Of a stretch of DNA of 64,000 bases, positions 1 to 8,941 are shown piece after piece. The DNA is from Rhizobiales bacterium Y(2018) (GTDB lineage Bacteria > Pseudomonadota > Alphaproteobacteria > Rhizobiales > Aestuariivirgaceae): the NCBI GenBank assembly GCA_005502925.1, contig SCPD01000003.1, forward strand, positions 186,001-250,000. The letters are read 5' to 3'. Positions within the stretch are counted from its first letter, which is position 1, and the number at the start of each line of letters is the position of its first letter. The notes under the pieces were generated by a model that was given only the letters and a program-made list of their open reading frames with translations, had not been told where the DNA came from and made no database searches. The position numbers and the translations under genes were made by a program.

Positions 1-419
1 TTTTTGTCGGCACCGGCCCGCTCGCAACGCCCATTGAAAGACTGGCGCGTGAGCTTGGCGTGGCGGACCACGTCAAGCTGCTGGGCTTTTCCGACAATGT
101 GCGGGCGCATTTGCGCGAGGCGCATGTCTTCGTCATGCATTCGCGCCAGGAAGGCATGCCGCTCGCCTTGCTGGAGGCCGGCGCCGAAGGGCTTCCCGCC
201 ATAGCAACGCCGGTTGGCTCGATACCCTCGCTGCTCGCGGAAAAACGCGGCATCCTGGCCACCGGTGACGAGTTTGCCGGTGCACTGCGGCACGTCATCG
301 ATCATCCCGAAGAGGCCGTGGCCATGGGCGCCCGGCTGCAAGACTACATTGCCGCCCATCATTCGATGGCGACGGTCGCCGCCATGCATGAGCGGCTATA
401 TGCGAGCCTCGTCGGGTAG
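1..419 (+). CDS. Glycosyltransferase family 4, C-terminal part (cut by window edge)
   Basis: The frame is open from base 3 and about 138 residues are visible. They form the second Rossmann domain of a GT-B glycosyltransferase. It has a GTGP turn at the start, then a LLGFSDNV segment, then the nucleotide-sugar-binding EX7E motif (QEGMPLALLE), followed by a TPVGSIPSLL segment. It would transfer a sugar from a nucleotide donor to a lipid-linked acceptor on the cytoplasmic face of the membrane. Context supports an exopolysaccharide role. The acceptor-binding half lies outside the window, so the donor and linkage cannot be predicted. The stop at 417-419 lies inside the end of the convergent glycosyltransferase gene, so the two coding ends overlap by 24 bases. 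Confidence 0.88.
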   Translation, partial: FVGTGPLATPIERLARELGVADHVKLLGFSDNVRAHLREAHVFVMHSRQEGMPLALLEAGAEGLPAIATPVGSIPSLLAEKRGILATGDEFAGALRHVIDHPEEAVAMGARLQDYIAAHHSMATVAAMHERLYASLVG

Positions 420-1586
420 CGCCGGATCGGGCGGTGCGCCAACCGTCCCCGCCCGATCACGCCCCTCGATGATGGACACGGTCGCGGCGGCGACGGCAGT
501 GCTTTCGAAACGCTCCTCGCAAATGCGCCGGCCGGCTTTGCCCATCTTCGCCGCCAGCTCCAGATCCGAGCCGAGCCGCAACATCGCGTCGGCAAGGGCG
601 CCGGCGTCATGCGATGGCACCAGCAGTCCGGTGACGCCCTCGATGACCGTCTCGCGGCAGCCAACGACATCGGTCGTGATGATGGCGCGGCCGGTCGCCA
701 TGGCCTCCAGATTCACCCGCGGCGTGCCCTCCCGATAGGAGGGAAGCACAAAGATATGAGCTTCCCCCAAGGCTGAGCGCGGATCTTCCAGATGGCCGCG
801 ATAGTCGATCAAGCCCTCCGCGACCCAGCCGTCCACCTCCGCTTGCCGAATGGCGGTGGGATTGGAGTCGGGTGCTCCCACCAACAGAAACCGGGCGGCG
901 GGCAGGCGCTGCCGGACCTTGCGGGCCGCCGCGATGAATTCATAGACGCCTTTATCGCGCAGGAGCCGTGCCATCATCAGGAATACCGGCGGCCCCGGCG
1001 GGAGCGTCTGCTCGGAATACTGGCCGATGTCGACGCCCGAGCCATTGACCCGGCCGACACGCAAATGCCTGCCCAACAGGCCCCATTTGCGGAAGCTCGC
1101 AATGTCATCGTCGTTCTGGAAGACGACCACATTCGCCTGGGACAGCGCCGCCCGGTAGCCGAGCCAGCCGAGGCCTTGGGTGATCTTCCCGCTCAGCGTT
1201 TCACCATGCATGAAAGCATAGCCGAGACCGGTGATCATGGCCGTCCGCCAGGGGACACCGACGAGGCGCGCCGCGAGCATTCCGTAGATGACCGGCTTTA
1301 TCGTGTAGCCGAAGAAAATATCCGGCCTGACCTGCCGCAGAAGCCATGCAAGCTTCACCACGGCGACCAGATCAGGCACCGGGTTGCGGCCGGTCCGACG
1401 GATGTCCCAAGGACAAAAGACCGCTCCCAGTTCCTCGATCCGCGCCCGATAAGGACCGGCCTGCGGCGGCGCCGCCGCGAAGACCTGATATCCCCTACGC
1501 ACAAACTCCTTGATGAGCGCGCTGCGGAATCGATAGAGATTCCCAGCATCATTGCTCAACAGCAATACCCTCGGGCCTGCAGTCAT
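396..1586 (-). CDS. Glycosyltransferase family 4 protein
   Basis: A complete GT-B glycosyltransferase of 396 residues, close to the usual family length. The N-terminus (LLLSNDAGNLYRFRSALIKEF) matches the Glyco_trans_4-like acceptor domain found in capsule and N,N'-diacetylbacillosamine transferases. The C-terminal domain holds the EX7E element (REGTPRVNLE) and a TTDVVGCRETV segment. The ATG at 1586 is preferred because AGGGAAAA lies just upstream. A TTG at 1604 would add six residues. It probably adds one sugar of the exopolysaccharide repeat unit. It is read in the same direction as the sugar-phosphate transferase 70 bases upstream, and the two are probably co-transcribed. The exact sugar is unknown. 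Confidence 0.9.
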   Translation of the reverse strand: MTAGPRVLLLSNDAGNLYRFRSALIKEFVRRGYQVFAAAPPQAGPYRARIEELGAVFCPWDIRRTGRNPVPDLVAVVKLAWLLRQVRPDIFFGYTIKPVIYGMLAARLVGVPWRTAMITGLGYAFMHGETLSGKITQGLGWLGYRAALSQANVVVFQNDDDIASFRKWGLLGRHLRVGRVNGSGVDIGQYSEQTLPPGPPVFLMMARLLRDKGVYEFIAAARKVRQRLPAARFLLVGAPDSNPTAIRQAEVDGWVAEGLIDYRGHLEDPRSALGEAHIFVLPSYREGTPRVNLEAMATGRAIITTDVVGCRETVIEGVTGLLVPSHDAGALADAMLRLGSDLELAAKMGKAGRRICEERFESTAVAAATVSIIEGRDRAGTVGAPPDPALPDEARI

Positions 1587-1656
1587 TTTTCCCTGTGATG
1601 CCAAAATCTCATCGCCACGGCGATGCGTGAGTTTCCATGGCCGCGTGCCGCCGGGC

Positions 1657-2970
1657 CTATCGCGATCCGAAGCCCGTCAGGATCGTCTTGATCGTCTTGA
1701 TGACGATGAGCAGATCCAGGGACGGGGAAAAGTGCTTGATGTAGTAGAAGTCGTAGTGGAGCTTGGCGGTCGCGGCGTCGATCTCGGCGACGTTGCCCTG
1801 ATTGATCTGCGCCCAGCCGCTGATGCCGGGCCGCACCGCATGGCGATAGGCGTAGAACGGGATGTCGCGCTCATACCATTCGGCGAGCTCGACCGCCTCC
1901 GGCCGTGGACCTATCCAGCTCATCTCCCCCTTCAGGATATTGAAGATCTGCGGCAGCTCGTCGATCCGGTATTTGCGGATCAGGCGGCCGATCCTCGTCA
2001 CGCGAGAATCCTGTTCCAAAGTGAAACGGCGGTCATCGCCCAGGTCATGCCGCATGGAGCGCAGCTTGTAGATGGTGAAAGACTTGCCTTGGTAGCCCAT
2101 ACGCGACTGGCAGAAGAAGACGGGCCCGCCGGATTCAAGCTTGATCAGCGCCGCCGTAAAGGCGATCACCGGCAGGATGAGCGGCAGCAACGCAATCGCC
2201 GCGGCAAAATCCGCGAGGCGCTTGATCTTCAGATAAAACGACGACGGCAGCACGGAACCGAAGCTGTTCTCCGACAAATGCTCGATGGCGACCTGGCCGG
2301 TCAGTGACTCGGTAATCTGCTTGACGTGATAGACGGGCCTGGCGCTCAACACGCATTTGGCGATGAATCTCTGCCAGTCGGGAGAGAAATCGGCCCTGAG
2401 ATCGGCGACGACGCCGTCAAAGGCGAAGATATTCGCGTCGGGCTCGCTGAGCCGCTGCCAGCGCGCACCCCGGATGTCCGTCACCCCCTTGTCCTCGCCG
2501 CCCGGAACAAGCGCCAGGCGAGGCTCGCGGTCCCTCCGATACATGCTGTGAAGGGAATAGAACCAGATGACGGCAGCGAGAAAGCTCACGGCGAACTGGA
2601 ACCGGGAGTAATCGATGCGCCAGAAGAAGAAGATCAGCGCGACAATGCCATAGGCCGCGAGAAAGCTCGGGATCACATAAGACGCCGTCCGCACAGTCGG
2701 AAAGCCGCTGAATTCACGCAGCAGCACATAGCCGCCGATCAAAGCGCAAAAGGTACCCACGAGGGCATATTCGGCGGAGCCGAAGGAAAGAACTTCGGGA
2801 AGGAAGATCTGCGGCCCCTGGCGCAACAAGACCGGCAACAGAACGGCGATCAATATTCCGCCGCCCAGTTGTATCCGGTTCAACCGCAGATAGGCGCCGA
2901 TACGCCTGTCGCCTGCTGGAATTGCTTGAAACGGTTGTTCCCGCGCAATGCGGCCGATTGGAACTACCAT
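1657..2970 (-). CDS. Exopolysaccharide polyprenyl glycosylphosphotransferase (sugar transferase)
   Basis: About 437 residues with the layout of WcaJ/ExoY-like initiating enzymes: about four or five hydrophobic segments in the first half, a CoA-binding-like linker, and a C-terminal bacterial sugar transferase domain. That domain opens with a hydrophobic segment (ALLPLILPVIAFTAALIKLE) and shows GPVFFCQSRMG, KLRSM, RKYRIDELPQ, MSWIGPRPE and RPGISGWAQI, all signature elements. It transfers hexose-1-phosphate from a UDP-sugar to undecaprenyl phosphate at the inner membrane, which starts repeat-unit assembly. The ATG at 2970 is chosen. A GTG at 2994 is the alternative and neither has a strong ribosome site. 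It likely commits flux into the neighbouring polymer pathway. Confidence 0.92.
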   Translation of the reverse strand: MVVPIGRIAREQPFQAIPAGDRRIGAYLRLNRIQLGGGILIAVLLPVLLRQGPQIFLPEVLSFGSAEYALVGTFCALIGGYVLLREFSGFPTVRTASYVIPSFLAAYGIVALIFFFWRIDYSRFQFAVSFLAAVIWFYSLHSMYRRDREPRLALVPGGEDKGVTDIRGARWQRLSEPDANIFAFDGVVADLRADFSPDWQRFIAKCVLSARPVYHVKQITESLTGQVAIEHLSENSFGSVLPSSFYLKIKRLADFAAAIALLPLILPVIAFTAALIKLESGGPVFFCQSRMGYQGKSFTIYKLRSMRHDLGDDRRFTLEQDSRVTRIGRLIRKYRIDELPQIFNILKGEMSWIGPRPEAVELAEWYERDIPFYAYRHAVRPGISGWAQINQGNVAEIDAATAKLHYDFYYIKHFSPSLDLLIVIKTIKTILTGFGSR

Positions 2971-3257
2971 TCGAGGGCCCCGATAGACACACACTCAGCA
3001 CGAAAAGAAAGCGCGGCGCATAATGCTTACCCGCTTTTTTGTCGTTCTTCGGTGTCGCAGCCGCCTCATCGTTTTTGTATATGCGTTTGAGTCGATTGAC
3101 AACCCGGAAAAATCCTTGAAACAGATATTGTCGCTCCAAAACCACAGAGGTCCTCATGCTTCTGACCATAGGTCATCGCTTTCTGTGTCATTCTTCCAAC
3201 GGAGATTGGCGTTACGGCAAAAATCGTCCCGTTTTTAATTGAACATACGAGCATCTC

Positions 3258-3860
3258 ATGGACCGCATCACGACAATCGCTCGTATCATCAATCGCCTGG
3301 ACGGTGTCGCTTCGATCCTGGACGCAGGGTGCCGAGACGCGGCCTTGGCCGGACGAATACCAAAAAACATCTCCTATAGCGGCGCAGACCTCGTTCCAGG
3401 TGAGCGCATTAAGTATGTCGGCGATATCACCGCAATGAAGATCGACGAGAAATTCTCTCTTGTCGTAGCCGCGGACATTCTGGAGCACCTTGAGAAGCCC
3501 TCGACCACCTTCGACAAGCTCGCCGGGCTCACCGAGCGCTATATGATCGTATCGCTGCCGAACTGCTACGACATGAAAAGCATCATCAAATTCGTCAGAA
3601 AACAGCACCTCGGCGAGAAATACGCCTTCTCGGTCGACGAACCCCTCGACCGTCACCGCTGGCTGATGAACTTCAATGAAATCAATCTCTTCTACGAAAC
3701 AAAGGCGACGCAACACCGCATGAAGCTCGAAGTCGTGGCGCCGCGCTATGGCGACTCGGGTGCCAAAGGCGCGCGGGCCGGAGTTGCACGCCTCCTGCGC
3801 GATGTCATGCCGGCACGCCTATGGGTGCCGACGGTGTTCGGCGTCTTCGAAAAACACTGA
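3258..3860 (+). CDS. Class I SAM-dependent methyltransferase
   Basis: A 200-residue protein with a reduced class I methyltransferase core. SILDAGC near residue 20 is motif I, the SAM-binding glycine loop. SGADLVPG follows, and ADILEHLEKP near residue 75 is the usual motif IV. The fold is completed by a YMIVSLPNCYD strand. It lies alone between divergent and convergent exopolysaccharide genes, so methylation of a sugar or of a terminal cap on the polymer is the likely role. That is inference from position only. The ATG at 3258 has only a weak ribosome site. About 290 bases separate it from the divergent sugar transferase gene and probably carry promoters for both. Confidence 0.78.
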   Translation: MDRITTIARIINRLDGVASILDAGCRDAALAGRIPKNISYSGADLVPGERIKYVGDITAMKIDEKFSLVVAADILEHLEKPSTTFDKLAGLTERYMIVSLPNCYDMKSIIKFVRKQHLGEKYAFSVDEPLDRHRWLMNFNEINLFYETKATQHRMKLEVVAPRYGDSGAKGARAGVARLLRDVMPARLWVPTVFGVFEKH

Positions 3861-3970
3861 ATCTTTTAAGCTACTATCGCCCCGGTTGCAACTCCGCCCG
3901 ATGATGCGGAGAGCGGGATGGCCCGGCCCGCCGGCGATTGGAATCATATTTCAACAGCTTAGCCTCCGCC

Positions 3971-5950
3971 TCACTTTCGATCGAGGCGTCCCAAGGAAAC
4001 ATACTCGCCATTTACGGTTGCGTTTATCGCCAGATGCGGGCCGGCGTCGTCAGCGAACAACCGCGCCCGGCAGGTGACGTCGGAGTTGAGCAAGGTAAGA
4101 CGGACGCTCGCCCGCGCCAGACGTGCCAATCTGATACGAGACGACTCGACCAAGCCGCCAAGGCAGTTCGCGAAGGCGTAAGCGTCGAAATCCTCCAGCT
4201 CGATGAAGCCGAGGCCGTCGGCGCCTAATTTCGGAACCGCTTCATTGCTGCAGCGGAATCGCTTGCCGGCATTCATGCTCCCATCGGCAACGGAAACATG
4301 GCCACCGACATAGGCCTCGCCCGTGACGATGAGCCGGGTCGGCGCGCCTCCGACATTGACGCGATAACAGCCGTTCTCGCGCGCGTCCGACTGATCTTTC
4401 AGAAGGATCAGGTCCTTGGCACTGAGCGCGACGCCATCGACACGTGCGCCTTCAACATAATCCCGGGCGAGCTTTCCGGCCCGTGTCGTCGCGACTCGCA
4501 CCACGGTGATGAAATTCGAACCGACGCTGCTGTCGACGACAACCCGATAGCGGCCGCCGGTGCACCCATATGCGATCTGCCCATTCGTCATGAGGGAGAT
4601 GTCGGGTGTCGTCGTTATGCCGTCATCGAGCCCGCCATGGAGAATGGACTTGGTCGGGCCGCTCAAGATGGCGGAACCACCGCCAATGGAGATTCTGCTG
4701 ACACCCGCGCATTGGAAGAGCGTGTTGTAGACCGCCTCCCCCGCATCGCAATCGGCAATATCGATCCGCTCGAATGCGATGTCGTCGCCCAGAAGCTCCC
4801 CGGCATTGTAGATGTAGAAGAACGGCTGATGGCTGATATTCCGGGCACGGAAATTCCGCACGCGCAGATCTCGAACATTGCGGGCATGTATCCCGAATTT
4901 AATCGTATTTTCACGGTATCCGTAAGGCGGAGCGCTGTCCTTCGTATGCCCGGGATCGAGATCGAGGAAACCGATGTCGACGGATTCGACGAATTGCCGC
5001 GCATGGAGTCCCACCAGGCCAATGCAAGCTCCACGGACAGAGCCGATGCGCACGGCGCGAATTGGCTGCGAATTGGGATTCGGCTCGAGATCGATCGTGT
5101 ACAAGCCGCAGGCATCGGCCTCCACATGTCCAAGCGTGATGTTCTCGCCGCCGGTGATGCTGACCACGTTCCGCAGTATGTTCCTGCCGCGGACGTCACC
5201 GATCGCGACATTGCGCACCTCGGCCCCTGTCACGCCGGCGACGATGATCACGTCGCCACGGATCTCCTCGCCGATGACATTGCCGATCCGGATGTTGGCA
5301 ATGAAGCCCTCACCGCGAATGAGAATGCCGTGATTCTGCTCTCCCGTATCGATGGCGATATTCCCGATAAGCCTTAGATCATCCAGGACAATCTCCGATC
5401 CCGCCAGCACGAGGCAGGGTGTCCCCGGCGGAACACCGGCGATCTGGCGCAGCACTGTCGCTGCCCCATCAGTCCTGATCCGCTTGCGGTCGCCGACCTT
5501 CAGGGTCGAGATCAAATAGGTCCCGCGACCGATCGTTACATCGTCAAACGCATCGATCGCTGCCTGGGCGATCGCCGTACTATCCGCTGACGCGTCACCG
5601 CGGGCGCCGAGCATGCGCAGATCGACACTCGCTTCGGCAAGCCGCCACCAGGCGCCGTCGGCGGACTGCCCTGCCGCCGCGCGGGGAATACCGGCGGGCT
5701 CCTCGGCCGCACGCACATAAACAGCGCCGCCGCCATCGCCCGGGGCGTGGTAACCCGCTGTACGAAAATAATTCACATGTTGATGGATTTCCGCCGACCA
5801 CGCCTCGGCAAGCACCGGATAGTCACGATCGATAAATCCGTTGGCTGGAAGTCGCACCGTGCGGTCATAGCTGGAAAAGGGTGCTGGGCCTCTCATGAAC
5901 CCGACATACCGCGAGAAGAGGGCGAGGTCGACCATCGTTGTGATCCGCAT
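3971..5950 (-). CDS. Right-handed parallel beta-helix protein (pectate-lyase-like)
   Basis: About 659 residues. An N-terminal module ends with a GYHAPGDGGGAVYV motif, which is common at the head of tailspike-like and glycan-associated beta-helix proteins. LRMLGARGDASADSTAIAQAAI follows, the classic start of the pectate-lyase superfamily fold, and then many short NIRIGNV-like and VRNVAIGDV-like rungs to about residue 430. The C-terminal third is beta-rich and unassigned. Its position inside an exopolysaccharide cluster suggests a polymer-trimming lyase or hydrolase, or a surface-binding protein. No catalytic residues could be assigned and no signal peptide is obvious. The frame stays open to 6112, but that would overlap the divergent gene, so the ATG at 5950 is preferred. 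The ATG at 5935 is also possible. Confidence 0.72.
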   Translation of the reverse strand: MRITTMVDLALFSRYVGFMRGPAPFSSYDRTVRLPANGFIDRDYPVLAEAWSAEIHQHVNYFRTAGYHAPGDGGGAVYVRAAEEPAGIPRAAAGQSADGAWWRLAEASVDLRMLGARGDASADSTAIAQAAIDAFDDVTIGRGTYLISTLKVGDRKRIRTDGAATVLRQIAGVPPGTPCLVLAGSEIVLDDLRLIGNIAIDTGEQNHGILIRGEGFIANIRIGNVIGEEIRGDVIIVAGVTGAEVRNVAIGDVRGRNILRNVVSITGGENITLGHVEADACGLYTIDLEPNPNSQPIRAVRIGSVRGACIGLVGLHARQFVESVDIGFLDLDPGHTKDSAPPYGYRENTIKFGIHARNVRDLRVRNFRARNISHQPFFYIYNAGELLGDDIAFERIDIADCDAGEAVYNTLFQCAGVSRISIGGGSAILSGPTKSILHGGLDDGITTTPDISLMTNGQIAYGCTGGRYRVVVDSSVGSNFITVVRVATTRAGKLARDYVEGARVDGVALSAKDLILLKDQSDARENGCYRVNVGGAPTRLIVTGEAYVGGHVSVADGSMNAGKRFRCSNEAVPKLGADGLGFIELEDFDAYAFANCLGGLVESSRIRLARLARASVRLTLLNSDVTCRARLFADDAGPHLAINATVNGEYVSLGRLDRK

Positions 5951-6090
5951 CTGCAGCCAATTTCCGACTGTCGCGTCAAGGCGATCACTTGACCTTTCGT
6001 AATAACTTAGCACGAACAACAGGTTGCTTTTTTTCACCTGCTTCGCTACTTTGTTCGCGGGCGGCTCTGATTTCGTTTCCCGGAGGAAAC

Positions 6091-6531
6091 ATGCGGGGCT
6101 TTTTTGTTGCAATAGTGGCGAGCGTGATGATGGCGGGTCCGGTCCTGGCCGCGTCGCCGATGGGCCAGCTCAAGGACATTGATGGAAAAGTTTATGTAAA
6201 TCGTGGCGAAGGCTTCGTGCCGGCGCGCGGCAATACCGAACTTTTCCAGGGCGATCGCATCATGGTCGGGGAAAATGGGTCCGCCACGATCAATTATTAC
6301 CTCGCCGACTGCGATGTCATGCTCTCCGCCTCCTCGATGACGAGCATCTCAGCCAAGGCGCCGTGCAAAGGCGGCAGACAGGCTGCCACTGAAGGCCTCA
6401 CAACTTCCGGTGGATCGATCTCAACTGGCGGGATGATCGTGACAGGTCTGGGCGTCGGCGGCATGGCCGCGCTGGGCGCGGTCGCGTCCAGCAACGAAGA
6501 CAAAAATGAGGATGAAGGGCAAAGCCCGTAA
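6091..6531 (+). CDS. Secreted FecR-like small protein
   Basis: A 146-residue protein. An AGGAAAC ribosome site sits directly before the ATG at 6091, which decides the start. Residues 1-20 are a signal peptide ending near VLAAS. The mature part reads like a minimal FecR/SH3-like beta domain, with GKVYVNRGEGFVPA, LFQGDRIMVGENGSA and a two-cysteine segment (DCDVML to APCKGG). It ends in a hydrophobic glycine-rich stretch (MIVTGLGVGGMAALGAV) and an acidic tail, so it may be membrane-tethered. FecR-like domains of this kind occur in polysaccharide and cell-envelope loci, but their function is not settled. It is first in the forward export operon, 15 bases before the polymerase gene. Confidence 0.7.
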   Translation: MRGFFVAIVASVMMAGPVLAASPMGQLKDIDGKVYVNRGEGFVPARGNTELFQGDRIMVGENGSATINYYLADCDVMLSASSMTSISAKAPCKGGRQAATEGLTTSGGSISTGGMIVTGLGVGGMAALGAVASSNEDKNEDEGQSP

Positions 6532-6546
6532 CGGCCGTTCCCGAAT

Positions 6547-8118
6547 TTGGCCGGCTTTCGTATCGCCAGCGGGTCCCAAACCGAGATCGCTCCGCGCGAT
6601 GAAGATTGGGCCCGCACAATCTGGTTCGGACTTGTAAGCGGTTACCTCCTCCTCGCCTTGATTGCCGGGGGAGCCGCGCGTTATGGCGCGTCTTTCACCA
6701 CCGCCTTGGAACTGCTCAGCCTTCCGGTCGTGCTGATTGCCGCGGTGTGGATCGTAAGTAGCCCTCTGACCGGGACGATCAAAGCCGGTCTCCTCATCTG
6801 CGCCGGAATTCCTGCGATCCCCTTGCTGCAACTTATTCCATTGCCTCCGGTCATTTGGACGGCATTGCCGGGCCGCGGCTTCGTGGTGGACGCCTTCGAG
6901 GCCGCGAAGCTGCCGATGAGCTGGATGCCTCTCAGTCTCAGCCCGCCAGCCACCCTGCGCAGCTTCCTGTCCCTCTTCCCCGCTCTGGCAATTTTTCTCG
7001 CCACTCTCACTTTGGGACACCGGCCGCGACGCCTCATGACGCTCGGCCTCATCGGCGTTGGCCTCATCTGCGTTCCTTACGGATTGGCCCAGGTCGCATC
7101 AGGCCCCGCCAGCGGACTTCGGTTGTATGAAGTCACCAATGTGAATTCCGCCGTCGGCTTCTTCGCCAACCGGAATCACTATGCGGCCCTCCTCTACTCA
7201 ATCGTGCCCTTCATTGCCGCGTGGATGATCCATCAGGCCCGCTCGCGCGGCAGCGGCCGGCTCGGCTGGATCGCCCTCATGATCGTGATCTACGGAGTTC
7301 TGATACTGGGCCTCGGCATGTCGGCTTCGCGAGCAGGCATCGCGCTGGCGATGGTTGCCATTTTCGCCTCGGTCCTTCTGGCCTGGTGGCGACAACAGCC
7401 GAGCCGGAGAAATCCGGCCTCCAGGGCCGTTATCATGGCCGCGCTCATCGGCTCCTGCGTGGTCCTGCAGTTCGGATTGGCGAGCATATTGGACCGTCTG
7501 CAGCATGATCCGCTCGAGGACGGGCGCCTTACCTTTGCCCAGGTCACGCTGCGTGCCGCCGCCAGCGTGTTTCCGTTCGGATCGGGCCTCGGTAGCTTTG
7601 TCCCATTTTATGCCATGTTCGAAACGCCGTCGGATATCAGCCACAGCTACGTCAATCACGCTCACAACGACTGGTTGGAATTGGCGCTCGAGACCGGCCT
7701 GCCGGGCCTGATACTGGCCCTCCTGTTCCTCGCCTGGTTTGCCGTCGCAACATACCGGATCTGGCGGCAGAGTGACGCCGGCATCGACAGCCTGCTGGCA
7801 CAGGCAGCAACGATCACCGTTACCTTGCTCCTCGCGCATTCACTGGTCGATTACCCGCTTCGCACCACCGCCCTCGCCTGCCTGTTCGGTTTCGTATGCG
7901 CGTTGTGCGTGCCGCCGCTGAATCAGATCAAGGCGGGCACGGAAAATCTGTCGCGGCGTAAGACCAAAACAGGCAACAGATCGCACAAAGATCATCGGTC
8001 TTCACGATCCGTCGCAAAATCCCCACAGTTTCGCCTTAAAGCGACTATCGAAGAGTTCGTGGCCTCTTCTTCCAGCATAGAAGATGACGCCGGCAGCTTG
8101 GGGCGGCGGAGGGGGTAG
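6547..8118 (+). CDS. O-antigen ligase / Wzy-like polysaccharide polymerase
   Basis: A 523-residue polytopic membrane protein with about ten to twelve hydrophobic segments. The Wzy_C signature is visible around residues 372-388 (NHAHNDWLELALETGLPG), preceded by a large periplasmic loop with FANRNHYAALLYS and GMSASRAGIALA. It would polymerise lipid-linked repeat units or ligate them at the periplasmic face. The C-terminal 70 residues are basic, polar and not predicted to be in the membrane, which is an unusual tail. The start is a TTG at 6547 because no suitable in-frame ATG precedes the first membrane segment. The gene ends 8 bases before the phosphatase gene, consistent with one transcript. 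Confidence 0.88.
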   Translation: MAGFRIASGSQTEIAPRDEDWARTIWFGLVSGYLLLALIAGGAARYGASFTTALELLSLPVVLIAAVWIVSSPLTGTIKAGLLICAGIPAIPLLQLIPLPPVIWTALPGRGFVVDAFEAAKLPMSWMPLSLSPPATLRSFLSLFPALAIFLATLTLGHRPRRLMTLGLIGVGLICVPYGLAQVASGPASGLRLYEVTNVNSAVGFFANRNHYAALLYSIVPFIAAWMIHQARSRGSGRLGWIALMIVIYGVLILGLGMSASRAGIALAMVAIFASVLLAWWRQQPSRRNPASRAVIMAALIGSCVVLQFGLASILDRLQHDPLEDGRLTFAQVTLRAAASVFPFGSGLGSFVPFYAMFETPSDISHSYVNHAHNDWLELALETGLPGLILALLFLAWFAVATYRIWRQSDAGIDSLLAQAATITVTLLLAHSLVDYPLRTTALACLFGFVCALCVPPLNQIKAGTENLSRRKTKTGNRSHKDHRSSRSVAKSPQFRLKATIEEFVASSSSIEDDAGSLGRRRG

Positions 8119-8125
8119 CGCGCAG

Positions 8126-8926
8126 ATGATCGACCTGCACTGTCATATTCTGCCCGGCATCGACGATGGCGCAGCGGATCTGGAAGCTGCCGTCGAGATG
8201 GCCGCCATGGCTGTCGCCGACGGGATAACAACTACGGCGTGCACTCCCCACATCATGCCGGGCGTCTACGACAATGCCCCCAAGGCCATTCGCCTACATG
8301 TCGATGCCTTGCAAAAGTCGCTGCGCGAAGCGGGCATTCCGCTGCAACTGGTGGTCGGGTGCGACGCTCACATGCGCCCGGACTTCTCCTCGGCGCTGAA
8401 CCAGGATCAGCTCCTTGGCCTCAACGACTCGCGCTATGTGCTCTTCGAACCGCCGCATCACGTCGCTCCGCCGCGGCTGGAGGAGTGCCTGTTCGGCCTC
8501 CAGATGGCGGGTTATGTTCCCATTCTGACACATCCGGAACGACTTTCCTGGATCGAGTCGCGCTACACGCTGCTCGCGCATCTGGCCAAGTCCGGCGTCT
8601 GGATGCAGATCACCGGCAGTTCCATTTCGGGACGATTCGGCAGGCGCCCGAAATATTGGGCGGAACGCATGCTCGGCGAAGGCCTCGTCTATATTCTGGC
8701 GAGCGATGCACATAACTGTACCTCGCGCCCGCCCTTGCTCTCGCAAGCCTACGACCTCGCCGTGGGGCTGGTCGGCAAGGATGAGGCCGCCAATCTGGTC
8801 CTCACACGGCCGGCGGGCGTATTGAAGAATGTCGATCCCGGTACCCTGCCCGAACCCTTGGTGGTCACAGCGCCGCCGAAGCACATTCCCGTCTGGAAGC
8901 AAATCATCAACGCCGTGAGAGCGTGA
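8126..8926 (+). CDS. PHP-family tyrosine-protein phosphatase (CpsB/CapC type)
   Basis: A 266-residue PHP-fold enzyme. Metal-binding motifs are all present: DLHCHILPGIDDG at the N-terminus, TPHIMPG near residue 35, a HPERL motif near 135 and ASDAHN near 190. The family removes phosphate from the tyrosine-rich tail of Wzc/CpsD-type kinases, so it should act on the kinase encoded two genes downstream and tune polymer length or export. The ATG at 8126 follows a strong GGAGGGGG site. An upstream frame extension to 8084 would overlap the polymerase gene and lacks that site. It sits 15 bases before the export lipoprotein gene. Confidence 0.9.
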   Translation: MIDLHCHILPGIDDGAADLEAAVEMAAMAVADGITTTACTPHIMPGVYDNAPKAIRLHVDALQKSLREAGIPLQLVVGCDAHMRPDFSSALNQDQLLGLNDSRYVLFEPPHHVAPPRLEECLFGLQMAGYVPILTHPERLSWIESRYTLLAHLAKSGVWMQITGSSISGRFGRRPKYWAERMLGEGLVYILASDAHNCTSRPPLLSQAYDLAVGLVGKDEAANLVLTRPAGVLKNVDPGTLPEPLVVTAPPKHIPVWKQIINAVRA

Positions 8927-8941
8927 TCGAGGAAAGCCCGC

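Noticed and set aside
3096-3130. A sigma-70 promoter at TTGACA before the methyltransferase gene
   Set aside because: The -35 hexamer is perfect, but no acceptable -10 hexamer lies at 16-18 bases.
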